In this document: positions 26,627 to 35,400 of the stretch, piece after piece
How positions within the stretch are numbered: position 1 is the first letter of the stretch
Layout of the letters: every line of letters begins with the position of its first letter
NCBI GenBank assembly: GCA_013298985.1
Contig: JAAFJS010000002.1
Coordinates: 1-64,000 of the forward strand
Direction: 5' to 3'
Source: Cytophagales bacterium
GTDB lineage: Bacteria; Bacteroidota; Bacteroidia; Cytophagales; Thermoflexibacteraceae
DNA length: 64,000 bases
Translations under genes and position numbers: made by a program
The notes under the pieces: generated by a model
What the model was told of the DNA's origin: nothing
Databases searched by the model: none
The model's input: only the letters and a program-made list of their open reading frames with translations

Positions 26627-26680
26627 AAAACTTTATCGTTGATAATTTTTGTATTAAAAAATTATCAACGATAAAGTTTT
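26627..26680. terminator. Perfect 24-bp stem bidirectional terminator
   Basis: AAAACTTTATCGTTGATAATTTTT and its exact reverse complement flank a 6-base loop. A and T runs at both ends suit termination from either strand. It lies between the alpha-2-macroglobulin gene and the convergent lipoprotein pair. Confidence 0.9.
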
Positions 26681-26733
26681 AATCACAATGCGTGTTAGTT
26701 TCCATACGCAAAAATACAATTTCTATATAAATT

Positions 26734-26823
26734 TTAAACAATGGGGAGTTCGTCAAGGGTGCTTTTGCATTTGAGATTGAGAAAGAGCAAGGCTGTAAAG
26801 CAGAGATAGAGGATAGTTTTCAT
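26734..26823 (-). pseudogene. Truncated paralogue of the neighbouring lipoprotein gene (29 codons)
   Basis: This short ORF encodes MKTILYLCFTALLFLNLKCK followed by STLDELPIV and stop. It shares LKCKSTLDELP with the adjacent lipoprotein at 26866-27384, and a 33-bp stretch (around GTTCGTCAAGGGTGCTTTTG) is nearly identical in DNA. The signal peptide region is conserved in character but the mature domain is missing. It looks like the remnant of a tandem duplication. It is too short for the ORF track. Confidence 0.75.
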
Positions 26824-26865
26824 AGAATTAAATGTGTTTAAAGTGTGAAAAATGAATTAAATAAA

Positions 26866-27384
26866 TTAGTCAAATTTGATATCAAATCGTCCTTGTGTAA
26901 TTTTAATAGTATCACATTTGCCATTATACAAACGAGCCTCAAATCGTCCTGCCACGATATAGTTTTTCATATCATATTTGATAATTTCAATAATGCCCTC
27001 TTGAATATATCCATTATATCGCACATATTGGCACCCTCGATTTAAATCATCAAAATCAATAATATGATTTACTCCGTCCAGTATATATTTCCCTGTTCCA
27101 CCAAGTTTTCTAATAAAAATACCAGCCCCCTGGTCAGTACTACCTTTTATGCGATAGGTAGATATGCTAAAAGTTCCCCCATTTGGCTGAAGGAATGGTT
27201 GGAAGTTAGTGGTCAGCCCTGCCCTTCCTTCAGGTTGCCATACTTCTCCATTGAGCAAGAATGCAAATGTACCTTTCCCTTCCTGCGTTTCAGGGGGGAG
27301 TTCGTCAAGGGTGCTTTTGCATTTGAGGTTAGCAAAGCAAAGAGCGCATAGCAGTAACATGATGAGATAAGTTGTTTTTCTCAT
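26866..27384 (-). CDS. Hypothetical lipoprotein
   Basis: A 172-residue exported protein. The signal region YLIMLLLCALCFANLKC ends at a likely lipidated cysteine, although Lys at -1 is unusual. The mature part begins KGTFAFLLNGEVWQPEGRAG, a pattern seen in small Bacteroidota lipoproteins of the DUF6252-like type (GTFAFLVNGE..W). Later GGTGKYILDGVNHIIDF fits the same group. This assignment is tentative and function is unknown. A truncated paralogue lies just downstream. Confidence 0.65.
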   Translation of the reverse strand: MRKTTYLIMLLLCALCFANLKCKSTLDELPPETQEGKGTFAFLLNGEVWQPEGRAGLTTNFQPFLQPNGGTFSISTYRIKGSTDQGAGIFIRKLGGTGKYILDGVNHIIDFDDLNRGCQYVRYNGYIQEGIIEIIKYDMKNYIVAGRFEARLYNGKCDTIKITQGRFDIKFD

Positions 27385-27771
27385 ATTTTTAAGGATTTAT
27401 AATGGTGATAAAATAAAAAAACTGTTGTATGCCAGTAAAACATACAAAGATTAAGACGAAGAAAAGCAAAGAAAAATTTGGAAGTGCGGAAAAAAGCTTG
27501 TTAAAAGTTTTGCAGTTTTGTTTTAATGGTAGATATTTGCATGATACATTTTGTTTTATTTGTTTAAAAATAAGATAAAAATAGTAGAAAAACAAGTAAG
27601 AAATAAAAACTTATTGTTAAATTTTAACCCCTAAAAAAGACTTACAAATTGATAAATAAATCTTCTTCTTTTGCCTGTGGGCAATTACTAATTCACCTGT
27701 AGAGTATCACCTAAAAAGCTGAAAGTTAAGAAAGTAACACTATAAAAACTGCTACTGGGCAGCACTTTTCT
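27385..27771. other. Gene-free AT-rich gap
   Basis: About 390 bases with no supported gene, clear hairpin or repeat. The single ORF listed here (27389-27595, minus) has no recognisable features beyond AT-rich hydrophobic translation. Confidence 0.5.
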
Positions 27772-28386
27772 TTACCATTTCTTATTAAAAATCTCTGACA
27801 AAATAAACGCCTGGCGGACAGATTGAGGGTTTTTAATCATTTTGATAAGGGCTTCGTTCCTGACCTCTTTTTTCTCCTCATATTCCTTGTATCGTTTCAG
27901 TTCTTTTTTTAGCTCGGAGATTTCGTCTTTATGTCCAGAAATTTCTTTGAGTTGCGTTTTTTCCTTTTTGGTAGGCATTTCTTTGACTTCCTCTATCTCT
28001 TTGGCAAGGAGTTCTTTTTCTTTGAGCAGCGGTCTTTTGCCCGACATATCCATCAGGGACGAGTTGTTATTGCCGTCCAGTTTGATTTCTCGTTCCTTCA
28101 ACATTTTTTTGAGCTGGGCGGGGCGCACAGTTACCATTTCGCTGGGCGAAACGCCCATGTTCATTCTGGATTTGGGCGCATTTTGCTCAAATTTTTTCAA
28201 AATATCCTCGAATGAAACTTCCTTTTCGACCACCACTTCCTTATTTTGTATCTGTGCCACAGGCGAGTTAAACTTTTCGGGAGCCTTGTTCACTTTTTCT
28301 GTGGGCTTAGACTTAAACAGATAAAAAAGTATGCCGACAATCAGCGCAAAAACTATTTTCAAGATTTCATCAAATCCATCTTCCAT
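27772..28386 (-). CDS. Hypothetical membrane-anchored coiled-coil protein
   Basis: A 204-residue protein of unrecognised family. A single N-terminal membrane helix (ILKIVFALIVGILFYLF, about 8-24) is followed by a charged, Lys/Glu-rich region. Residues about 120-180 should form a coiled coil (KEIEEVKEMPTKKEKTQLKE, DEISELKKELKRYKEYEEKK). The end, MIKNPQSVRQAFILSEIFNK, is hydrophobic and helical. It is divergent from the GSCFA gene. A scaffolding role is only a guess. Confidence 0.65.
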   Translation of the reverse strand: MEDGFDEILKIVFALIVGILFYLFKSKPTEKVNKAPEKFNSPVAQIQNKEVVVEKEVSFEDILKKFEQNAPKSRMNMGVSPSEMVTVRPAQLKKMLKEREIKLDGNNNSSLMDMSGKRPLLKEKELLAKEIEEVKEMPTKKEKTQLKEISGHKDEISELKKELKRYKEYEEKKEVRNEALIKMIKNPQSVRQAFILSEIFNKKW

Positions 28387-28427
28387 GATTGAATCGCGTT
28401 TAAATATTTTATTTTAAACAAAAATAG

Positions 28428-28435
28428 TAAATTTG
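28428..28435 (+). promoter_or_regulatory. Possible -7 promoter element for the GSCFA gene
   Basis: TAAATTTG matches TAnnTTTG about 38 bases before the GSCFA start. No good -33 element was found. Confidence 0.35.
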
Positions 28436-28472
28436 TTCGAATTAAATAAATGCAAACTACAATTTATTTCTC

Positions 28473-29447
28473 ATGTTTCGCACCGAACTTATCGCAAACC
28501 CCTATTCGCAATCCATTAATCTACAAAATACACTTTTGTTGATGGGTTCTTGCTTTTCTGACAATATCGGTAAGTTATTGCAAATCAATAAGTTCAATGC
28601 TCTCGCAAATCCTTTGGGCGTAGTGTATAATCCTCTTTCTATTTTTTATTTGTTGGAAAATAGCCTGCAAAAAAAAGAATTTGCTGCCAATACCTTTGTT
28701 CAGCACCAAGAAGTTTGGTATAATTACCATTTTCATTCTGAAATTTCTGCACTCAAAAAAGAAGATTTGGAAAACAAAATGAGTGAAAAACTGACTCAGG
28801 TAGCGCAAGGACTTGGCGCAAATCCGTTCGTGGTTCTTACCTTTGGGACTGCCTTTGCCTATCGCCTGAGAGAAAATGGGGAATTGGTAGCGAATTGCCA
28901 TAAAATGCCTTCACAATTATTTGAAAAAGAACTCCTCTCCGCCGAGCAAATCGTTTCTGCTTTTGAGAAATTGCATGAAATTTTACCCCAAAACACGCCT
29001 ATTATCTTGACTGTCAGCCCTGTACGCCATCTCAAAGAAACGCTATCTCTGAACTCAGTGAGCAAAGCTGTACTGCGAATTGCCTGCCACCAGCTCACCC
29101 AAAAGTTTGAGAATGTAAGTTATTTTCCTGCCTTTGAGTATGTGCTTGACGACCTGCGCGACTACCGTTTTTATGAGGCAGATATGCTCCACCCTAACGC
29201 CCAAGCAATTGATTATGTGTTCTCTAAGTTTGCAGAAACCTATTTTGATGCGCCCACGCAAACCTTCCTACGAAAGTGGGAAAAAATCTATAAATCATTA
29301 CAGCACCATGCTTTTTATCCTGAAACGGGAACGCATCAGCTATTTTTAAAAAATCTGCTCCAACAGCTGATGGCGATTCAGGAAATAGAGGTAAGCAGCG
29401 AAATTGAGTTTGTAAAACAGCAAATAAAAGATAATTTTGGTAATTAA
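28473..29447 (+). CDS. GSCFA domain-containing protein
   Basis: A 324-residue SGNH-like esterase-fold protein named for its N-terminal motif, here LLMGSCFSDNIG, with the nucleophile-like Ser/Cys. Other family pieces are ANPLGVVYNPLSI, FGTAFAYRL, LTVSPVRHLKETLSLNSVSK and the late DMLHPNAQAIDYVF, where Asp and His complete an SGNH-type triad. The family is common in Bacteroidota and proteobacteria; known biochemistry is scarce, with acyl esterase or acyltransferase activity presumed from the fold. It is a single gene. Confidence 0.9.
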   Translation: MFRTELIANPYSQSINLQNTLLLMGSCFSDNIGKLLQINKFNALANPLGVVYNPLSIFYLLENSLQKKEFAANTFVQHQEVWYNYHFHSEISALKKEDLENKMSEKLTQVAQGLGANPFVVLTFGTAFAYRLRENGELVANCHKMPSQLFEKELLSAEQIVSAFEKLHEILPQNTPIILTVSPVRHLKETLSLNSVSKAVLRIACHQLTQKFENVSYFPAFEYVLDDLRDYRFYEADMLHPNAQAIDYVFSKFAETYFDAPTQTFLRKWEKIYKSLQHHAFYPETGTHQLFLKNLLQQLMAIQEIEVSSEIEFVKQQIKDNFGN

Positions 29448-29569
29448 CTATCTGATAAACTATATTTTATAAAAAATGAAGTTTGTAAATTGTGTATTAA
29501 ACTTTGTAACGACTACCAAATAAAACCCACCACTTATAAAAATCTTACTTTCATGCTTTTCATTTTTTT

Positions 29570-29577
29570 TAACTTTG
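29570..29577 (+). promoter_or_regulatory. Possible -7 element for the four-gene unknown cluster
   Basis: TAACTTTG lies 18 bases before the ATG at 29596. It would drive the tightly spaced cluster 29596-31504. Confidence 0.35.
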
Positions 29578-29595
29578 AATTAAAAAGGGTAATTG

Positions 29596-30084
29596 ATGAA
29601 AAAAATAACCTTCTCATTTCCAATATTTTGTTTCTCATTTCTTTGCTTTGCGCTATCCGCTTTTGGGCAAGAGAAATACGAAGAATATTGTAATCAAAAG
29701 TTTAACTATTGTATTTCTTTCCCTGCCTCCCTGCTTAATCCTAAGCCCGATTTGGCAGGAGTAGAGGGCAGAGAATGGAGAGCAAAAAAGGGCGAAGCAA
29801 AGGTATATGTTTTGGCAAGAACGAAGGAAGAAGCTATCGAGCCGAGTCTGGGCTTTAAAAGCGTTTATACCGACGTAACTTACAGTAAAGCAGTAACTTA
29901 CGAAGTAGTCAAGAAAGATTGGTTTGTAGTTTCGGGCTATACCGAAGACGGCAATATCTTTTACTCCAAGGTCATTCTAAAAAATAAGGTGGTCTATTAC
30001 GTGTGCTTGGAATATCCTAAAAGTGAGAAAAAAACTTGGGACAGCCAATGCGGAAAAATAGCTAATTCATTGATTATTAAATAA
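29596..30084 (+). CDS. Hypothetical secreted protein, first gene of a four-gene unknown cluster
   Basis: A protein of about 162 residues with a signal peptide (MKKITFSFPIFCFSFLCFALSAFG). Paired cysteines at both ends of the mature chain (EYCNQKFNYCISFP, YVCLEYPKSEKKTWDSQCGK) suggest disulfides. The fold looks like a small beta-rich domain, but I do not recognise the family. The start is ATG 29596 rather than the TTG at 29593. The next gene starts seven bases after the stop. Confidence 0.65.
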   Translation: MKKITFSFPIFCFSFLCFALSAFGQEKYEEYCNQKFNYCISFPASLLNPKPDLAGVEGREWRAKKGEAKVYVLARTKEEAIEPSLGFKSVYTDVTYSKAVTYEVVKKDWFVVSGYTEDGNIFYSKVILKNKVVYYVCLEYPKSEKKTWDSQCGKIANSLIIK

Positions 30085-30090
30085 AAAAGT

Positions 30091-30546
30091 ATGTGCGACT
30101 TTGACAAAGGTTTTATTTTATGCACTTGCAAGGATAAACCCATAGTACATAACAAAAATTCGAGGCGATACAAAAAAGAACAGGCAAATGTTCCTACGCT
30201 GTATCGCTGGTATCTGTCTGCATTTAACGGATACATAAGCGAAGAGATTGAGGGCGCGCCGATGATGGAAGGAATCTATGAGTTCCCTGCTGAAAACATT
30301 GGCAAGGGGCTGACAGAGGAATGGGTTTTGCTCAACCTAAATGACAGAAATTGCTTTGATTTTGACTACACACCCCAAGAGGGCGACAATCTTGTGATTA
30401 ATGCTGACCAAAAATCATGGATTTATCTTTCTTTTATTTTCCGCAATCAACGCTGGGAAATAGGTCATTATGAGCCATTTGATTCTATTAGGACTATGAA
30501 GATAGAGGGAAAAATAGCGCAAATAGAAGAAAAAGAGGAAGCGTAA
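30091..30546 (+). CDS. Hypothetical cytoplasmic protein
   Basis: A 151-residue protein without a signal or membrane segment. The N-terminus has clustered cysteines (MCDFDKGFILCTCKDKPIVH) that could bind metal. Aromatic patches follow (TLYRWYLSAFNGYI, SWIYLSFIFRNQRWEIGHYE), and the tail is acidic (EEKEEA). Family not recognised. It lies 6 bases after the secreted protein gene and 4 bases before the next, so co-transcription is likely. Confidence 0.6.
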   Translation: MCDFDKGFILCTCKDKPIVHNKNSRRYKKEQANVPTLYRWYLSAFNGYISEEIEGAPMMEGIYEFPAENIGKGLTEEWVLLNLNDRNCFDFDYTPQEGDNLVINADQKSWIYLSFIFRNQRWEIGHYEPFDSIRTMKIEGKIAQIEEKEEA

Positions 30547-30550
30547 AAAT

Positions 30551-31093
30551 ATGAACAGTAATCACTTACTAAATCAAGCAATTCAGGAAGCGTTCTTGCA
30601 AAGCAATGTCATAGATTATGCTCATTGCTACTACGTAGAGCTGCTCTATCAGCCCACTTTTACGAGCAGTTTTTTCTTGCAATTAGCTTGGGAAAAAGAT
30701 ACATTGCATTGGTACAGAAGTATTTGGTTAAGAGAAAGGGACGAGGAGATGCTGGACACTTGGTTAGCTTATCTCAAAGAAAATGAAGAAATATTGCCTT
30801 TGGAATTGACTTTTTTCAAAGAAAACGGCAAGGAAAACCCTCTCATTGCCAATGATTTGATGACAGAAATCAATCGCTTGGCTGTGAAGCCCGTTTTTTT
30901 TGATGATGGAAACTGGGGCAGGGACGGAGCAGAAATTACCTTGAAAATAGGAACGCCAAAGTCCGAGATTACCTATCACTGGCACACCTGCGCTACTCCA
31001 GAAACATGGGAATCTTTAAATAAATTAGTAGAAGTTATTTTGTTAATTAACAGAAAATTAAGTAGTTATGAGGGATTTGCTCCCTATAGATAA
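30551..31093 (+). CDS. Hypothetical cytoplasmic protein
   Basis: A 180-residue protein with no signal or membrane segment and many aromatic and acidic residues (CYYVELLYQPTFTSSFFLQL, HWYRSIWLRERDEEMLDTWL). A later stretch, YHWHTCATPETWESLNKLVE, contains a His/Cys group. Family not recognised. Size, acidity and position beside an exported protein resemble immunity-type proteins of effector loci, but no toxin domain can be shown, so this is speculation. Confidence 0.6.
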   Translation: MNSNHLLNQAIQEAFLQSNVIDYAHCYYVELLYQPTFTSSFFLQLAWEKDTLHWYRSIWLRERDEEMLDTWLAYLKENEEILPLELTFFKENGKENPLIANDLMTEINRLAVKPVFFDDGNWGRDGAEITLKIGTPKSEITYHWHTCATPETWESLNKLVEVILLINRKLSSYEGFAPYR

Positions 31094-31114
31094 GTACCTG
31101 ATAATGACCAAAAA

Positions 31115-31504
31115 ATGAAAAATAGATTTACCAAAATATTGTTTATGAGCATTTTAATAGAAATATTTACAGCCTGCTTTACGCCGAAAATCGTAGAAAG
31201 CTGTTTCACCGAAGCCAATTACGAGCAGACGCGCAAGTATTGTAAGTGGAAACTCCAAACCGCAAAGACCATCAAGGTCATAATAAGTGGCGGCTACGAA
31301 CTCAAAATGGGTGAAAATCAAGAAATTTTATTCCAAGAAAAGGGCTATTCCATTGCCAAAATTTCCAAAGGCGAAGGAATCGTTTTGCTTCCTGTCAAGC
31401 AATCTAAAAAGTTAGAGAATAAAGTAAATACTGCTTTTTGCGACTTGGTAAAAACCGCAACTATTTGGGGGACAAGGTATAATGACCATTTCAAAGAAGA
31501 CTAA
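31115..31504 (+). CDS. Hypothetical small lipoprotein
   Basis: A 129-residue protein. The N-terminus (ILFMSILIEIFTACF) has a convincing lipobox, FTAC, so it is probably lipidated after Cys 21 or so. Two more cysteines lie in VESCFTEANYEQTRKYCKW and one near the end. Family not recognised. It is the last gene of the unknown cluster, 21 bases after the previous stop. Confidence 0.55.
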   Translation: MKNRFTKILFMSILIEIFTACFTPKIVESCFTEANYEQTRKYCKWKLQTAKTIKVIISGGYELKMGENQEILFQEKGYSIAKISKGEGIVLLPVKQSKKLENKVNTAFCDLVKTATIWGTRYNDHFKED

Positions 31505-31578
31505 TTCCTCCAGATTATTTTGAGGTACATATTACATTTCTCGTCTTGCTGACCATTCTTTTTTTTTGTTTTTTTCAT

Positions 31579-31587
31579 TATCTTTGC
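31579..31587 (+). promoter_or_regulatory. Bacteroidota -7 promoter element before the TPR gene
   Basis: TATCTTTGC matches TAnnTTTG. A second match, TATCTTTG, lies at 31611-31618, closer to the start at 31690. Either could be used. Confidence 0.45.
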
Positions 31588-31689
31588 ATTAGGGTAGTTA
31601 TATTTTTGCTTATCTTTGTTTGACTAACTTCCTTTTTTTGTAAACAATAATGATAAAAACATTTTTAATTATTTCCAAACATTAATTTT

Positions 31690-32220
31690 ATGAAAATTGA
31701 CAACAGCAAATACGACGATATGTTTTTTCAGGCAGACCAGCAAATCAAAGACAATCAGATTACGCAGGCTATCAAGACTTTAGAGGCGATAATCGAGGAA
31801 AATGATGAATATGGGAGGGCATACAACCACTTGGGCTGGGTCTATGAAACGAAGTACCGCAGCTACGAAGAGGCGGAGGAGTGCTACAAAAAAGCGTTGA
31901 AGTTTTCGCCCGAATATACACCTATCTATCTAAATTACGCCTATTTCCTTTCTAATCAGCACAGATTCAAAGAGTTAGAAGCACTCTTGGACAAGGCTTT
32001 GCACGTATCAGGCATTTACAAGCCAAGTATTTATAACGAATACGGCATCATGTACGAGCTTTCCGAAAGATTTGATTTGGCGATTGATTACTACAAAAAA
32101 GCTATTTTTAGCTGTACTGACAACAATAACATCAAAACCTATCAAGATTCCATAGAACGCTGTAACCAAAAGAAGCAACTCTTCGCGCCCCCACATAGCG
32201 GAGGCAGGGCAGGCGAGTAA
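31690..32220 (+). CDS. TPR repeat protein
   Basis: A 176-residue soluble protein built almost wholly of tetratricopeptide repeats. About four units are visible, with typical residues in AIKTLEAIIEENDEYGRAYNHLGWVYE, EEAEECYKKALKFSPEYTPIYLNYAYFL and DLAIDYYKKAIFS. It has no signal peptide. The short tail after the repeats (PPHSGGRAGE) seems unstructured. It probably acts as an adaptor. It lies upstream of the LysM gene but 219 bases away, with separate promoter-like elements. Confidence 0.82.
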   Translation: MKIDNSKYDDMFFQADQQIKDNQITQAIKTLEAIIEENDEYGRAYNHLGWVYETKYRSYEEAEECYKKALKFSPEYTPIYLNYAYFLSNQHRFKELEALLDKALHVSGIYKPSIYNEYGIMYELSERFDLAIDYYKKAIFSCTDNNNIKTYQDSIERCNQKKQLFAPPHSGGRAGE

Positions 32221-32373
32221 TGCTAAATACACATTTCCTGGCGGCAACCGAGAACAAGTAAGAAAACGAGATAGTTTGGCACGCTTTTGAAAGTATTAAA
32301 TAAAATTTTCCTATTTTTTCATAAAAAAGTTCAATTTTTTTGGCAAAATATTCTTTTTGTTAAACTAATTGTT

Positions 32374-32381
32374 TAACTTTG
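32374..32381 (+). promoter_or_regulatory. Possible promoter for the LysM protein gene
   Basis: TAACTTTG fits the -7 consensus and lies 58 bases before the ATG at 32440. A TTTG at 32356-32359 is present, but its spacing of 14 is shorter than usual. Confidence 0.35.
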
Positions 32382-32439
32382 ATACCATATATCATTGAAA
32401 TTAAGGGAGATTACTCAAAAAGAACCTACTAAAAATACT

Positions 32440-35400
32440 ATGAATAAATACATTTTTCTTCTCGTTTTATGGCTTGGAACAGCTATTCAGGTACAATCCA
32501 ACTCGCTAAAAAAGACCTCTGACGTACCTTCTGAAATGCGTTTTGCGGAAATGCAACTCATCATTGACCAAGAAGCAAGGGAGATGATTCAAGACAGGGT
32601 AGATATTCATTTGCAAACAGTGCATTATAACGTTTGTGTTTCGCGTGCAAAGCTGTTTTTTCCGCTTATTGAGCAAATCTTAACCAGCCAGCATACCCCC
32701 ACAGACATCAAATACCTAAGCATACCTTCCAGCTTGGTATTTCCTAACTTTGAGGCTCCTGATGGCAGTAAGGGCTTGTGGCAAATTAGCGACAGCTTGG
32801 CTCCACACATTGGCTTAGTGGTGAATGACCAGATAGATGAGAGAATGAATGTTATTGCTTCAAGTGAGAGCATTGCCAAACACCTCAACGAGAAAAACTA
32901 TCTTTTGCGTAACTGGGTTTATACGCTGATGAGCTACCGCATGGACTTAGTAGATGCCGTAAACCAGATGGACAAGGCATCATTTGGCGCAAACCAGCTT
33001 TATATTACAGGGAAAACACCCAAAGAGATTATAAATTTGTTGGCGTATGTGATTGCCTACAAAGACAAGATAGAGGCTGCGCCTGTGCCTAAATTGGAGT
33101 TTTTGACGTATAATGATTCCAAAGGCAAATCGCTGGCACAAATCGCTAATTTTACAAGTCTTTCCTACGAACAGGTCAAAAACTTTAATCCATGGCTTTT
33201 GACGGAAAAAATCCCTACTTCCAAAGATTTTCCTGTGCTTTTGCCTGTAAATAAGTCCGCCAAATCAGATTTAAAACGATTGATAGAAAGCAAAAAGATA
33301 AAGAGTGAGGCAAATAATTTGTTTGACACTACCAAATATCCAATTTTAGTAGGCAAAACTGTAAAGCCATACAGAGATAAAACTTATACTTTTGTAATGG
33401 CAAATGGCTTGAAAGCAATCATTGCGGGCGAAGGCGACAGAACGGCAGACTTGGCTGATGTGGCTGATATTAGCCCCGAAAAGTTTAGACAGCTAAACGA
33501 GATGACTGATTTTGATGATGTGAAGCAAGGGCAGGTGTATTATTTGGAGAAAAAAAATAAGAGAAGCGACCTCAAAGAACACATCATGGAGGCGGGCGAA
33601 AGTTTTTGGGACGTAAGCCAGCGTTATGGTCTGCGAATAGCTACGCTGATAGCCAACAATAGACTTACTGAACGTGATACGGCAAAAGTGGGTCGCGTGG
33701 TATGGCTCAAAGAAAAACGCCCTGAAAGTTTCCCTGTGGAATACAAGCAGTTAGCGCAAAATCCTATTTATGTGCAGCCTGATAATGAGGTAATAAACCC
33801 AACAAATAATAATACAGCAAAGCAAGTAGTAAAAACGGATAACCCCTTGCCCACTGTTACCAATACTACTTCGCCCGCAGATACTGATTCTACTTATATG
33901 GTCAAAGCAGGGGAAACGATTGTAGAGGTTTTCAAAAAAACCAATGTGCCTTTTAACGAATTGGTGGCACTCAATGACCTGAAAACGCCTAACGTGTATG
34001 AAGGGCAAATATTAAGGCTGAAACCTTCGGCAGTAGTCAAAAATAATGGTGCAAATATTCCTGTCAATACAGACCCTACCTTTGTGCCGCCTACGGCTGA
34101 GGAGGTTGCCGCCTTGCAAATGACTGTTGCCAAATCAGATTCTATCAAACCTAATGCAGAAGAACATACAGTTGCCAAAGGTGAAACTTTGTCAGGCATT
34201 GCAAGCAAATATGCCTTAGTAACCAATGACTTAAAAAAATGGAACAAGTTAGATGCCAAAGGAGGCATACGCGTAGGGCAGAAACTCAAACTCAAAGCCC
34301 CTGCCGCCAGTGCCATGACTGATAATACAGCTAATAACCTGATTGCCAAGACAGATAGTGCAGAAGTAGTGCATACGGTTATTGCCAAAGAATCACTTTG
34401 GGGAATTGCTAAAAAATATGGTGTAACCCAAACTGACATCGCAAAAATTAATCAATTAGATGAAAAAGCACCTGTCATCAAAACAGGTCAGAAATTGACG
34501 ATTAAGCGCAGAACTGCCCCAAGAAATGCAATGGAACAACAGTTGCCAGTTACCAATAATCAGTTACCAGTAACCAGTAACCAACAACCAGTAATCAATA
34601 ATCAGCAACCAACAAACCAACTACCAACTACCAACAATAACCAACAACAAGTGGAAGGAGTAAACCCCAAAAATGATTTGCCGTATGTGGTCAATCCGCC
34701 TGCTTCGGAAAATGATATTGTAGAGGTCAATCCATCAGTAGATTATTTTGGAAGTTTGAAAAAACGCTATTATTTGGACAATGAGGACATTGCGAAATGG
34801 AATGGTATTCCTATGGAAGAGGTCTTAGACGGTACTATTCCCTCAGACAGAAGGACGTTAGTAGTTTCACAAAAAGGCTATAATATGTCTTTGCTCAGTG
34901 GAAATACGGTCGTTTATCCAAAACAAACGGAAACCGCACCAGTAAAGCAACAACCTGTGTATAACCCAACAACACCTGTGAACAACGCAGGTACGCAACC
35001 TGTGTATAACCCAGCATCAGGAGGCAGCACGCCGCCGCCGCAAATGGGAACAGGTACCCAGCAGGTAAATGGAAGTGGCGCGACTCAAAAAATACCTATC
35101 AATGCTTTTTCAGATAATTTCTTTGCTATCAAAGACAAATACAAACTTACTGATGAAGATATTGCGCGTTTGAATCCAACTATTTCTATGGAGGCAATCA
35201 AAAGTGGTTCTATTCCTTACGAAATTACCGAATTGGTCGTGGCAGGTTCAGGTAGCGGCGCAGTTACCCAGACGCAGCAAGTCCCTGATTATGGCACAGG
35301 AACGAGTGGAGGCACTAATCCTGTGGCAGATGTTCCCACAGGCAGCCCTGTTACTATTCCTGCCGACCAAGCAATCATTCATACGGTGAGCTACAAAGAA

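Noticed and set aside
29490-29693. 67-codon ORF overlapping the first gene of the unknown cluster
   Set aside because: Out of frame with the secreted protein, which has the better signal peptide and start.
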